This document shows, piece by piece, positions 6,456 through 16,142 of a stretch of DNA of 40,698 nt. This DNA comes from a virus. The stretch lies in IMG/VR virus record IMGVR_UViG_3300043446_001021, positions 1-40,698 of that record; one strand, given 5' to 3'. The position numbers and the translations under genes were made by a program. The notes beneath the pieces were generated by a model. The model did no database searches. It had not been told where the DNA came from and saw only the letters and a list, made by a program, of their open reading frames with translations. Positions within the stretch are counted from its first letter, which is position 1. Each line of letters opens with the position of its first letter.

Positions 6456-9400
6456 CTAACTTGTAAACCATAAAAGTCTTTTTACCTGTGTTGTTGCTGG
6501 TGTTGGTGTACCTGTTGGTCCTTGTACGCCTGCTACGCCTTGGGGTCCTATTAGTCCACCTAGTACACGAATTTGTATTACGGTACCTAATTGTGGTGTA
6601 ACTACAAAATCAATGTTACTACCATTGATAGTATAGCTGTTAGTTGGTAACTGCATGATACCGTTTAGCGTTACAATTACATTGTGCACTGTTAGACCAC
6701 TAATAGCAGCAAAACTACTAGTAGTACCGTCGCCAGTGTATGTGTAAGTAGTGTACTCACTAACGGCTAGTCCAGCACCTGCACCTTGCACACCTTGAAC
6801 GCCTTGTACGCCTGTAGTACCTTGAGTACCCTGCGTGCCTGTAATACCTTGTATACCTGCTGTACCACTAAGGTCATTGATATACTGATAGCTGCTGCCA
6901 TTCCACAAGTATAGCTTGCTATTATCTGCGTCTTGAGCGTTACCAGTATCAATTAGTGCAAATTGTCCACTAATTATACCAGTTGGACTAGTATCAGCTG
7001 TTAGTGCCGCTACAGAGCTATATACTTTAGCTACTGTAAATGCAAGTCCAGTTGTACCTTGTGCACCAATTGTACCTTGAACACCTTGCAAACCAGTATT
7101 TCCAGTTGTACCTTGTATACCTATTAGTCCGCCAAGTACACGCAGTTGAATTATACTAGTATTAGGTGGCGCACTAACAAATACTACATTAGCACCACTT
7201 ATAGTATAATTTGTAGTTGGTAGCTGTGTAATACCGTTTACACTTACTAATACAGTATGAACTGTTAGGCCACTTACTGCAGCATAACTAGTTGTAGTAC
7301 CGTCACCAGTGTATGTAAATGTAGTATACTCAGTTACTGCTAGTCCAGCTCCAACACCTTGCACACCTTGTGTACCAGTATTACCTTGTACACCCTGCGC
7401 ACCCTGCACACCTTGAGTACCCTGTGTACCTTGTGTGCCCTGCATACCCTGTATGCCTATTAATCCACCTAGTATACGAAGCTGAATTATACTACTATTA
7501 GGTGGTGCGCTAGTAAATACTACATTGCTGCCACTTATAGTATAATTTGTAGTTGGTAGTTGTGTAACACCATCTACTACAACAAGTACAGTATGAACTG
7601 TTAGGCCACTTACCGCTGCATAACTAGTAGTAGTTCCGTCACCAGTATATGTATAGGTAGTGTACTCAGTTACTGCTAGTCCAGCACCTATACCCTGTAT
7701 ACCTTGCACACCCACAGTACCCTGCACACCTTGTGTACCTTGAGTACCCTGTACACCCTGACCACCAGTGCTACCAATAACACCGCTAGTACCTTGTACA
7801 CCAGTTGTACCTTGCACACCTTGTAAGCCAGTATTACCCATAGGCCCAGTACTACCAGCTACACCTTGTATACCTGCTGTACCGCTAAGGTCATTGATAT
7901 ACTGATAAGTGCTACCATTCCACAAGTATAGTTTGCTATTATCAGCATCTTGTGCATTACCAGTATCAATTAGTGCAAATTGTCCACTAACTATACCAGT
8001 TGGGCTAGTATCAGCTGTTAATGCGGCTACAGAACTATATACTTTAGCTACTGTAAATGCTAAACCTGCTGTACCTTGACTACCTGTTAAACCTTGAATA
8101 CCCTGACTACCATCAGCACCTATATAACCTGCAGTACCTTGAACACCTTGTACACCATCAGCACCTATATAACCTGCAGTACCTTGAACACCTTGTAGAC
8201 CTTGTGGTCCTTGTGTACCCTGTGTACCTTGAACGCCTTGTGTACCTTGTGTACCTTGTACGCCTTGGGTTCCTTGTGGTCCCTGAGTGCCTTGTATACC
8301 CTGTGGGCCAGTTAATCCAATTAAACCTAAATTACCTTGTGGACCTTGTGGTCCTTGTAAACTTTGTATACCTTGTATACCTTGTGGACCAAATCTACCT
8401 TGTACACCTTGTGGGCCTTCTAAACCTTGTATACCTTGTATACCTTGACGTCCATAGTTACCTTGTATGCCCTGTATACCCTGACCAGCTAAACCTTGCG
8501 GACCTAGATCACCTTGTATACCTTGCAAGCCCATTGCAGCATATTCACCTGGTATACCTTGCTCACCTTGTGGACCAACTGGTCCTGCTGGACCTTGTAC
8601 ACCCTGTGCGGCAAAGCTGCCTGGTAAGCCTTGTAAACCTTGAACACCTTGTAATCCACTGGCACCTTGTGCTCCATCATTACCTTGTACACCTTGAGCA
8701 GCATAGGCACCATCTAAGCCTTGTAAACCTTGTACACCTTGACTTGTTAATCTACCCCAGTATGTAGTATTTACTACGCCTGGACTAAATTCAGGAGCTT
8801 GTTCACCAAAATTACCTTGGTATATAGCTACAAAACTACTACCATTATAAAATACTACATCATCAGTTTTATAGAAGCTAAAGCCACTATAGTTACCGCG
8901 ATAGTTTAGTTTTGAACCTTGTATACCTGGTCCACCTTGTATACCTTGTATACCTTGTGGGCCTTGATCTCCATCTTCGCCAAAGTTACCTTGCAAGCCT
9001 TGTATACCTTGAGTACCCTGGCTAGCCTGCGGACCTTGCAACCCTTGACGACCTTGTACACCTTGTATACCACGCTCGCCTTGTTGTCCTTGTGTACCTT
9101 GCACACCTTGTATACCTTGAGTACCTTGTATACCTTGATTACCAACTGGACCTATTACACCTTGAATACCTTGTGCTGCATATAGTCCGTCTAAACCTTG
9201 TACACCTTGAATACCTTGTATACCGCTACCTATGGGACCTTGAATACCTTGAGCTGCTACTTCACCTGGTATACCCTGCAAACCTTGGAAACCTTGTACG
9301 CCTAGATTACCCTGTGGTCCTTGCACACCTTGACCAGCAAACAATCCATCTAAGCCTTGTATGCCTTGTGTGCCCTGTACACCTTGTACACCCTGTACGC

Positions 9401-12400
9401 CTTGTAAGCCCTGTAAGCCTTGAGTACCTTGCGGACCTACAAAGCTACCAATATTAACCCATGTTTGTCCGTTCCAAACCCACAAATTACGATCAATTAC
9501 ATAGGCGTCACCTATTTGATGATCTTCTAGTGGTAGTAGTACTGGTGATGTTAGCGTACCTTTGATTAAAATACTACTAGGATTAATACCACCAATTGTA
9601 CTACCTGTAGGTAGTGTAATACTTCCTTCTTCAGTACTACTTAAACTTGCACCGCCTAAGTTAATAGTATTGCCGCTAAGATATAAATCTCTAAATCTTA
9701 GTGTGGGGCTACCTAGGTCAAAAACCTCATTTTGAGTAGGTATAATATGTGTGCTAATAGCTTGTAGGTTTGTAGGTGATACTGTACCTGCGGGACCTTG
9801 GCTACCACGTATACCTTGTACACCTTGAGCAGCATATAAGCCACTTAGACCCTGTGTACCTTGAGCACCTTGTGTACCACTACCTGTAAAACCTTGTAGA
9901 CCTTGTAAACCTTGTGGACCGTCAGCAGGACCTTGTGGCCCTATAACGCCCTGTGTGCCTTGTGTACCTTGTGGACCATTAGCAGGACCCTGTATACCAC
10001 GAAACCCTTGTACACTTAACCTATTCCAGTAATTACTATTAACACTGCCTGGAACTACTTCGGGCGCTTCATTAACAAAACTACCATTATAAACAGCTAT
10101 AAAACTATGACCAGCATAAAATACCGCATCATATTTTTTATATGTTCTAATACTGTTGTAGTCGCCTGTCCAATTTATTGCAGGGCCTTGAGTACCCTGT
10201 GTGCCAGTTGTACCCTGCGTACCTTGCACACCTTGAAGTCCTTGTACACCTTGTCCAGCAAACTCACCTGATAAACCTGTCTTACCTTGGATACCTTTGG
10301 CAGCTACTAGTGCCCAGAATTCATATAGTGTTAACTCAGGATCTGTACTTATGTTATCATCTATAAGGCTAATATAAGTTGAATCCTTATAGTATACCAT
10401 GTCATTAATGCCATAGTATATATTTGGATCCCAAATACCACGCCACTCTAGTGGTATACCTGCGGTACCTTGTGCACCAATACCCATTGGGCCTTGTGTG
10501 CCTTGTATACCGCGAAAACCTTGTACACCTTGTAGTCCTTGACGTCCTGTAGTACCTTGTACTCGCTGGCCTTGAATACCTTGAATACCTTGAATACCTA
10601 GTGGGCCTTGAATACCTTGTCCAGCAAATGCACCTGTTAAACCTTGTGCACCTTGTGCACCGGCAACACCTTGCATTTGTTGATATCCATAACCTTGTAA
10701 ACCTTGATAACCTTGACTACCTGTACGACCTTGTGGACCTTGACGACCTTGTATGCCTTGTGGACCTTGAGTACCAGTACGGCCTTGAACACCTTGTGGC
10801 CCGTTATCGCGTCCTTGTATACCTTGAACACCTTGATAACCCCACCAACCTTGTGTTCCCTGACGGCCTTGCACTCCTTGAGCACCACGAGAACCCTGTG
10901 GGCCTTGAACACCTTGTCCAGCAAATGCACCATGCAAACCTTGCATACCTTGGTTGCCACGAATGCCTTGGCTACCTGTAGCACCTTTTGGACCTAAATC
11001 GCCTTTGTCACCTTTAAAACCTTGTGGCCCAACACGACCTTGTACGCTTGTACCCTGCTGACCCTGTGTGCCTTGTACACCTTGTCCAGCAAACATACCG
11101 TGTAAGCCTTGTGGACCTTGAGTACCTTGTACGCCTTGGGTACCTTGGCGACCTTGAATACCTTGCAGTCCCTGGAACCCTTTAAAACCTTGAACGCCTT
11201 GACGACCTTGTACGCCTAGATTACCCTGCGGTCCTTGTACGCCCTGGCCAGCAAACATTCCATGCAACCCTTGTGGACCTTGCGTACCTTGTATACCCTG
11301 AGTTCCCTGAACTCCCTGGATACCTTGAACACCCTGGCTGGCAACCAAATCCCAGTATATTCCTGGCGCTGGATAAGCAGCCGCACTATCAAATCCTGTT
11401 GGTATTCCATCAATTTTTGCAATCCAACTATTACCTAGATAGTGTACAACATCATATTTTTTATAATTAGTTGTACTACTATATGTTCCACGCCAGGTAA
11501 ATCCTAGACCTTGAATACCTTGAGTACCCTGTACACCTTGACCAGCAAATTCACCGTGTAACCCCTGTGGGCCTTGTAGGCCCTGCGTACCCTGTACACC
11601 CTGTATACCACGCAATCCTTGAGGTCCTTGTATGCCTTGCTCACCTTGTATGCCTTGTGTACCTTGCACACCTTGTGGGCCTTGTATACCTTGCGGACCT
11701 TGTATACCTTGTCCAGCATACATACCATGCAAACCTTGCATGCCTTGTACACCTTGTGGACCTTGCGGTCCCTGCAATCCTTGTACGCCTTGGCCAGCAT
11801 AAAAACCATGCAAGCCCTGCATACCTTGTATGCCTTGTGGACCGCGTATGCCCTGTGAGCCTTGTGTACCTTGTATTCCAGTAGTACCTTGAATACCTTG
11901 CGGACCATCTAAGCCTAGTGGACCTTGTACACCTTGTGCTGTCATGCGATTCCAGTATGTAGTATTTACTACACCTGGGCTAAACTCTGGTGCTTCCTCT
12001 GCAAATGTTCCGCTATCGTATACAGCAATATAGCTATCACCAAAATAATAAACTACATCATTTTTAGTATAGTATTCTGTAAAGGTATAATCACCACGCC
12101 AAGTTACTGCAACACCTAGAGTACCTTGAACACCTTGTATGCTATAACCTTGTATACCTTGTATACCTTGTGCGTCAAATAATCCACGTAGGCCTTGAAC
12201 ACCTTGTGGACCTTGCATGCCCTGCAAGCCTTGTCCTGGTGGACCTTGTATACCTTGTGCTGCATAAGCACCACTTAAACCTTGAGTACCTTGGCTACCA
12301 GTAGTACCTTGAAGACCTTGTGGACCTATAATATAACCTACAGCACTTACAGTATTATCTGTATAAGTAAGTGTTAATACTCCAACATCGTCTATTGTTA

Positions 12401-14999
12401 CTTGGCTAATACCGGTACCAATAATACCTTGTGTACCTTGTAAACCATAGTAGCCTTGTATACCATAATAACCTTGAGTTCCTTGTGCACCTTGTAAACC
12501 TTGAGCACTCATTTTTTGCCAATAAGCGCTATTAGTATTACCAGGACCAAACTCAGGAGCTTGCTCAAAGAAATCTAAAACATTAGATATGGCTATAAAC
12601 GTAGCACCGGCATACTGTACAACATCATATTTATTATAGAAGTTGTACTGGCTATAATCACCACGCCAGTTAAAACCAATACCTTGATAGCCTAATAAAC
12701 CTTGAACACCTTGTATACTTTGACCTTGTATACCTTGTATACCTTGACCAGCAAAAGCTCCATCTAAACCTTGTGTACCTTGTGCACCTTGAGCGCCTTG
12801 TGTACCTTGAATACCTTGAATACCTTGAGTGCCTTGAGGTCCAGCATCGCCTACGGTAAGTGTACCACTATATACAGTACTAAGCTGAGATACATAGTAT
12901 AGCTCACTGGGAGCATTTAATGGTACTGTAAAAGTTATTCTACCTTCAAGTGCTCCATTATTTATTAAACCTGGTTCATATACACTGCCACTACCAGCTT
13001 GCGGATAGGTTTTAATATAAAATCTATTATTATATTCACTGATAACATCAAAGTAGTAGGTGAATCCGCGAATAAGATGTAGTGTAGGGTTTATACTACC
13101 ATTTATATTCCAGCCGGAACCAAGCGCAAAATTTACTTGATGGTTTATACCGCCAACTAAACCTTGAGCACCTTGTAGCTGCTGATAACCAAATCCTTGT
13201 AAACCCTGTAAACCTTGTATACCTGTAGTACCTTGGGGGCCTTGTGTACCCTGCGTACCTTGTACACCTTGCAAACCTTGAGTGCCTTGCAAACCTTGAC
13301 TGGTAAGTCTACCCCAGTATTCGCTGTTAGGTACTCCTGGGCTAAATTCTGGTGCTTGTTCAGCAAACACACCGTTGTAGGTAGCAACAAAACTGCCGCC
13401 ATTATGAAATACTACGTCTGAGCGTTTATAAAATTCTGTAAAGCTGTAATCACCACGATAAGTATACTCACCGCCCTGTACACCCATTACACCTTGAATA
13501 CCTTGTATACCCTGATCACCACGATTACCAGTTACAGCAAATGTTATTATAACATCATCTGCGTCACCAAAAGAAGTAACACTACCACTAACATAAGTAC
13601 AGTTAATGATAAAGAAACCCTCATCTTCTAGGATACTAGTAATAGCATATAGTGCAAATACATTGCTATTAGGTTTGCTGGTTACTTTAAAGTGGCCTTT
13701 AATAGTACTTGTACCAGCATTAAGTGTACGTAAAAATGGTTGTATATCAAATGGACCATCTTGTTCGTCATCAATATATAAGATGGTAGCTAATGTAAGA
13801 TTACTGTTATTAAACTTTAATTTGCCGCTGCCAGGATCATTGGCAGTGGTAAGATTACTAAATGTATAGTCGAAACTAGCCCCTCCAAATTCTCCAGTTA
13901 AACCCTGAAGTCCTTGGATGCCTTGTAGTCCCTGCGGACCTTGTAGTCCCTGTAACCCCTGTGGACCTTGTAGTCCTTGTGGGCCTTGTAGACCTTGTGT
14001 ACCTTGCCTGCCTAATAAACCTTGTGTGCCTTGTACACCTTGAATACCTTGTACACCTTGTACACCTTGTGTTCCTTGTATACCTAATAAACCTTGTGGT
14101 CCTTGTAAACCTTGAACACTAATTATTTCCCAGTGATCACTAGCTTCCATGCTAGGTTCAATACCACCAAAACCAGTGGCAACTCTAAAGGACATAGTTC
14201 CTGTAAGAGTACCCTCTGTTGTTTCAGCATCTATTCCACCTAACTCTGGGCTAATAGTAAACCATGAGCTACCATTAGTATCAATAATATAATAATCAGT
14301 ACCTTGTGGATCATAACCTGGTAATATACCTGTTCCAGTATTTACACCTGTTACACTAACACGGTCACCAATTAAAAATCCGCCAGGTAGTGTTGTAGCT
14401 AAACAGTCAATACGACCATTTTCTTTTATATCAACGCCGTTTAGTAGAACACTATTGCCTAGCCCGCGTATAGCAATCCAACTGCTGCCTAAATGAAAAA
14501 CTGTATCATTAGTATTATAGATAGCGGTGTCGTCGTATAAACTACGCCAAGCAATTCCAAAACCTTGTATACCTTGTAGTCCCTGTGGTCCTTGTATACC
14601 TTGTAGTCCCTGAGGTCCCTGTATACCTTGTAGTCCCTGAGGTCCCTGTACACCTTGTAGTCCCTGTGGTCCTTGCAGACCTTGGATACCTTGTATGCCT
14701 AAATTACCTTGGATACCTTGAATACCTTGTAGCCCCTGCGGTCCTTGTATGCCTTGCATACTTTGTGGACCTTGAATACCTTGAAGGCCTTGAATACCAA
14801 ACAACCCTTGTACACCCTGCACACCTTGTGCATCGTACATACCTGCAATACCTTGAACCCCATAGAAGCCTTGTATGCCTTGGGGTCCTAGGGAACCAAC
14901 AGTAATTATTGTTGGTTCTTCTTTATCGAAAATTACTTTTGGCTGATCGGACTCGATAACTACGGTATTACCAGTGGAAGTAACTACAGTAGTTGTCAT
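6456..14999 (-). CDS. Giant modular collagen-like tail fibre, 2,847 residues
   Basis: Residues 1-35 are a non-collagen lead. The rest alternates long Gly-X-Gln triplet runs ([15 protein letters not shown]) with globular inserts. Eight inserts share a W-R-G-x-Y ... Y-x-K-x-D-V-V ... F/Y-I-A ... APEF-x-PG ... YW pattern of about 55 residues, like carbohydrate-binding (CBM5/12-type) modules; their first Trp or Tyr lies near 14547, 13460, 12666, 12100, 11493, 10443, 10170 and 8900. Further inserts are an FCCH-like domain near residues 175-270, two near-identical [11 protein letters not shown] modules and three TYTGDGTT modules near the C terminus. Such triplets form triple helices in known bacterial and viral collagen-like proteins. 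It is most likely a long trimeric side or tip fibre. The start overlaps the previous stop as ATGA. No S74 chaperone ends it, unlike its neighbours. Confidence 0.88.
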   Translation of the reverse strand: MTTTVVTSTGNTVVIESDQPKVIFDKEEPTIITVGSLGPQGIQGFYGVQGIAGMYDAQGVQGVQGLFGIQGLQGIQGPQSMQGIQGPQGLQGIQGIQGNLGIQGIQGLQGPQGLQGVQGPQGLQGIQGPQGLQGIQGPQGLQGIQGFGIAWRSLYDDTAIYNTNDTVFHLGSSWIAIRGLGNSVLLNGVDIKENGRIDCLATTLPGGFLIGDRVSVTGVNTGTGILPGYDPQGTDYYIIDTNGSSWFTISPELGGIDAETTEGTLTGTMSFRVATGFGGIEPSMEASDHWEIISVQGLQGPQGLLGIQGTQGVQGVQGIQGVQGTQGLLGRQGTQGLQGPQGLQGPQGLQGLQGPQGLQGIQGLQGLTGEFGGASFDYTFSNLTTANDPGSGKLKFNNSNLTLATILYIDDEQDGPFDIQPFLRTLNAGTSTIKGHFKVTSKPNSNVFALYAITSILEDEGFFIINCTYVSGSVTSFGDADDVIITFAVTGNRGDQGIQGIQGVMGVQGGEYTYRGDYSFTEFYKRSDVVFHNGGSFVATYNGVFAEQAPEFSPGVPNSEYWGRLTSQGLQGTQGLQGVQGTQGTQGPQGTTGIQGLQGLQGFGYQQLQGAQGLVGGINHQVNFALGSGWNINGSINPTLHLIRGFTYYFDVISEYNNRFYIKTYPQAGSGSVYEPGLINNGALEGRITFTVPLNAPSELYYVSQLSTVYSGTLTVGDAGPQGTQGIQGIQGTQGAQGAQGTQGLDGAFAGQGIQGIQGQSIQGVQGLLGYQGIGFNWRGDYSQYNFYNKYDVVQYAGATFIAISNVLDFFEQAPEFGPGNTNSAYWQKMSAQGLQGAQGTQGYYGIQGYYGLQGTQGIIGTGISQVTIDDVGVLTLTYTDNTVSAVGYIIGPQGLQGTTGSQGTQGLSGAYAAQGIQGPPGQGLQGMQGPQGVQGLRGLFDAQGIQGIQGYSIQGVQGTLGVAVTWRGDYTFTEYYTKNDVVYYFGDSYIAVYDSGTFAEEAPEFSPGVVNTTYWNRMTAQGVQGPLGLDGPQGIQGTTGIQGTQGSQGIRGPQGIQGMQGLHGFYAGQGVQGLQGPQGPQGVQGMQGLHGMYAGQGIQGPQGIQGPQGVQGTQGIQGEQGIQGPQGLRGIQGVQGTQGLQGPQGLHGEFAGQGVQGTQGIQGLGFTWRGTYSSTTNYKKYDVVHYLGNSWIAKIDGIPTGFDSAAAYPAPGIYWDLVASQGVQGIQGVQGTQGIQGTQGPQGLHGMFAGQGVQGPQGNLGVQGRQGVQGFKGFQGLQGIQGRQGTQGVQGTQGPQGLHGMFAGQGVQGTQGQQGTSVQGRVGPQGFKGDKGDLGPKGATGSQGIRGNQGMQGLHGAFAGQGVQGPQGSRGAQGVQGRQGTQGWWGYQGVQGIQGRDNGPQGVQGRTGTQGPQGIQGRQGPQGRTGSQGYQGLQGYGYQQMQGVAGAQGAQGLTGAFAGQGIQGPLGIQGIQGIQGQRVQGTTGRQGLQGVQGFRGIQGTQGPMGIGAQGTAGIPLEWRGIWDPNIYYGINDMVYYKDSTYISLIDDNISTDPELTLYEFWALVAAKGIQGKTGLSGEFAGQGVQGLQGVQGTQGTTGTQGTQGPAINWTGDYNSIRTYKKYDAVFYAGHSFIAVYNGSFVNEAPEVVPGSVNSNYWNRLSVQGFRGIQGPANGPQGTQGTQGVIGPQGPADGPQGLQGLQGFTGSGTQGAQGTQGLSGLYAAQGVQGIRGSQGPAGTVSPTNLQAISTHIIPTQNEVFDLGSPTLRFRDLYLSGNTINLGGASLSSTEEGSITLPTGSTIGGINPSSILIKGTLTSPVLLPLEDHQIGDAYVIDRNLWVWNGQTWVNIGSFVGPQGTQGLQGLQGVQGVQGVQGTQGIQGLDGLFAGQGVQGPQGNLGVQGFQGLQGIPGEVAAQGIQGPIGSGIQGIQGVQGLDGLYAAQGIQGVIGPVGNQGIQGTQGIQGVQGTQGQQGERGIQGVQGRQGLQGPQASQGTQGIQGLQGNFGEDGDQGPQGIQGIQGGPGIQGSKLNYRGNYSGFSFYKTDDVVFYNGSSFVAIYQGNFGEQAPEFSPGVVNTTYWGRLTSQGVQGLQGLDGAYAAQGVQGNDGAQGASGLQGVQGLQGLPGSFAAQGVQGPAGPVGPQGEQGIPGEYAAMGLQGIQGDLGPQGLAGQGIQGIQGNYGRQGIQGIQGLEGPQGVQGRFGPQGIQGIQSLQGPQGPQGNLGLIGLTGPQGIQGTQGPQGTQGVQGTQGTQGVQGTQGTQGPQGLQGVQGTAGYIGADGVQGVQGTAGYIGADGSQGIQGLTGSQGTAGLAFTVAKVYSSVAALTADTSPTGIVSGQFALIDTGNAQDADNSKLYLWNGSTYQYINDLSGTAGIQGVAGSTGPMGNTGLQGVQGTTGVQGTSGVIGSTGGQGVQGTQGTQGVQGTVGVQGIQGIGAGLAVTEYTTYTYTGDGTTTSYAAVSGLTVHTVLVVVDGVTQLPTTNYTISGSNVVFTSAPPNSSIIQLRILGGLIGIQGMQGTQGTQGTQGVQGAQGVQGNTGTQGVQGVGAGLAVTEYTTFTYTGDGTTTSYAAVSGLTVHTVLVSVNGITQLPTTNYTISGANVVFVSAPPNTSIIQLRVLGGLIGIQGTTGNTGLQGVQGTIGAQGTTGLAFTVAKVYSSVAALTADTSPTGIISGQFALIDTGNAQDADNSKLYLWNGSSYQYINDLSGTAGIQGITGTQGTQGTTGVQGVQGVQGAGAGLAVSEYTTYTYTGDGTTSSFAAISGLTVHNVIVTLNGIMQLPTNSYTINGSNIDFVVTPQLGTVIQIRVLGGLIGPQGVAGVQGPTGTPTPATTQVKRLLWFTS
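6500..14895 (-). repeat. Nine-base-periodic collagen-coding repeat tract
   Basis: Most of this stretch repeats units of CAAGGNNNN on the coding strand (CCTTG every nine bases on the plus strand), encoding Gly-X-Gln. It is interrupted by the globular inserts of the fibre. Within it are longer near-copies: about 6858-7050 resembles 7870-8066, and three TYTGDGTT-type blocks at about 6557-6775, 7118-7345 and 7460-7690 resemble each other. The tract is not a CRISPR array, because the units are short, coding and lack unique spacers. It is a likely site of slippage, unequal recombination and assembly collapse. Confidence 0.9.
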
Positions 15000-15595
15000 C
15001 GTGTAACCTCCGGAACTAGTGAAAGATTACCATTTACAAATGTTTGTACTGCACCGCCTACATTGGTTAACTCTAGGCTGTAGACAGCATTTATAAATGT
15101 AAATGCAGCAGTTTGAGTGCTGGTCATATTAATACCAATAGTATAATTAGTAGTATCTATAACTATACCACTATTAGCAGTAGTTAGCTCTAAAATTACT
15201 GTGCTGCTGTCTATTGATTCTCTAATTTGCATTTTTGCAGTATAACCAGCTAATGGAACAGGTGTATTCCATTCTATTATACCACCACTAGTATAGGTTG
15301 TATACGCGGCACTATTAATAGTATTAATGGTAATATTGTTACTGTTAATAGCAGAAGTTAAGTAATAATCACTATCACTTAATTGATTAATTTCTTTCAT
15401 ACCACTAACGCCAGTAACACGCACTCTCCAATTAACTGGAGGCGTGGGTTGGCCGCTGTTTACTGTAATTACACAGGGTGCAGCTTTAGATATAGCACTA
15501 ATAGTAGCATAAGTTTTTGTGGCGGATTCCCAGCGCAAAACTTCTTGAAAAGTGCTACCTTGATAGACCTTAAAATTAATTCTGGCTGGAGTCAT
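14996..15595 (-). CDS. Small beta-rich tail/fibre-junction protein with FCCH-like insert
   Basis: This 199-residue protein begins MTPARINFKVYQGSTFQEVL and ends with a [11 protein letters not shown] strand. The outer parts (residues 1-40 and about 110-199, including GYTAKMQIRESIDSS and AVYSLELTN) resemble a small phage structural family that commonly precedes fibre genes. Residues about 43-108 look like an inserted domain of the E1-FCCH-like type (VTGVSGMKEINQLSDSDYYL ... YTTYTSGG), a fold often inserted in phage tail proteins. It overlaps the giant fibre start by four bases (ATGA) and the preceding gene by twenty, so the three are coupled. An adaptor between the tail tip and the collagen-like fibre is the natural inference; the sequence does not prove it. 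Confidence 0.7.
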   Translation of the reverse strand: MTPARINFKVYQGSTFQEVLRWESATKTYATISAISKAAPCVITVNSGQPTPPVNWRVRVTGVSGMKEINQLSDSDYYLTSAINSNNITINTINSAAYTTYTSGGIIEWNTPVPLAGYTAKMQIRESIDSSTVILELTTANSGIVIDTTNYTIGINMTSTQTAAFTFINAVYSLELTNVGGAVQTFVNGNLSLVPEVTR

Positions 15596-15938
15596 GATTT
15601 ACCACCTTTATATTGCTGTCAGACAACTTTCTAAAACTATTTAATTCTGAAGTTAGTGCTGAGATTTCTATGCGTAACTTATTATTTTCCATGTTAAGTT
15701 TGGCTAACTGATTATTCAACTCTATAACTTCTTCTTGTAGTTTACCTAGCTCTAAACTTAACCTGGTATTTTGGTTACTCATGCGCTCTATTTCTTCATG
15801 CATTACGCCAATAATATTTGTCTCGGCCTGAGTAGAACGCCAATCTCTTAGTAATTTTTGTACCCCTACAACCAAAGCAATAATTGCTACTGATAACATA
15901 GAGATTGTTTGTAACAAACCTTGATTTTCAATATCCAC
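15576..15938 (-). CDS. Membrane-anchored coiled-coil protein
   Basis: This 120-residue protein has one hydrophobic segment at about residues 8-28 (LLQTISMLSVAIIALVVGVQ), a short basic stretch (KLLRDWR), and then an amphipathic heptad region from about 40 to 107 rich in Glu, Asn and Leu (MSNQNTRLSLELGKLQEEVI). The start is GTG, nine bases after AGGAG; the ATG nearer the ribosome site opens a frame of only 18 codons. It is the first gene after the promoter at 16052-16080. The layout (N-terminal anchor plus periplasm- or cytoplasm-facing coiled coil) resembles inner-membrane spanins and some small phage membrane proteins, but no holin or endolysin gene is next to it. Lysis accessory is therefore only one possibility. 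Confidence 0.65.
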   Translation of the reverse strand: MDIENQGLLQTISMLSVAIIALVVGVQKLLRDWRSTQAETNIIGVMHEEIERMSNQNTRLSLELGKLQEEVIELNNQLAKLNMENNKLRIEISALTSELNSFRKLSDSNIKVVNHDSSQN

Positions 15939-16051
15939 TTCATTAATCTCCTAAATGATCTTATCAGTAACAATTATTATAGCTTATGGCTTATTATTAT
16001 AGTTAGTGGACCATAATAAAAATAATAGGATATTTTTTACAATTTTAACCT

Positions 16052-16080
16052 ATTATACCACAAGGGCTAACTAAAGTCAA
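16052..16080 (-). promoter_or_regulatory. Sigma70-like promoter for the fibre operon
   Basis: On the minus strand the -35 box TTGACT (16075-16080) and the -10 box TATAAT (16052-16057) are 17 bases apart, with an extended -10 TGG just before the -10 box. It lies directly after the terminator at 16081-16122 and about 115 bases before the start at 15938. The spacer contains CCCTTGTGG, shared in position with the promoter at 30721-30749. The rest of the leader is AT-rich, with two further TATAAT-like stretches that lack good -35 boxes. Confidence 0.8.
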
Positions 16081-16122
16081 TGCAAAAAATATCCCTGCAC
16101 TATTAAAAAATAGTGCAGGGAT
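16081..16122 (-). terminator. Rho-independent terminator after the Hint-containing tail gene
   Basis: A perfect 14-base inverted repeat (ATCCCTGCACTATT at 16091-16104 and its complement at 16109-16122) with a four-base loop is followed on the minus strand by ATTTTTTG. It lies 21 bases past the stop of the tail-tip gene and ends the unit that begins with the tape measure. The plus strand lacks an adjacent T-run, so it acts on minus-strand transcripts. Confidence 0.88.
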
Positions 16123-16142
16123 TATAGTTAATTTTTGGTATT

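Noticed and set aside
8057-8767. Long plus-strand frames rich in Leu, Val and Tyr within the giant fibre gene (also near 9092-9457, 10601-10981 and 11567-11884)
   Set aside because: They are the complement of the nine-base Gly-X-Gln repeat, so they stay open only because the repeat has few stops in that frame. They lack ribosome sites and are antisense to a clear gene.
6500-14895. Dense short direct repeats that could suggest a CRISPR array
   Set aside because: The repeat is nine bases, coding, with no unique spacers of constant length and no cas genes nearby.
15889-15943. ATG at 15943 closer to the AGGAG site than the GTG start
   Set aside because: It opens a frame of only 18 codons with no recognisable content; the overlapping GTG frame encodes a plausible membrane coiled-coil protein.
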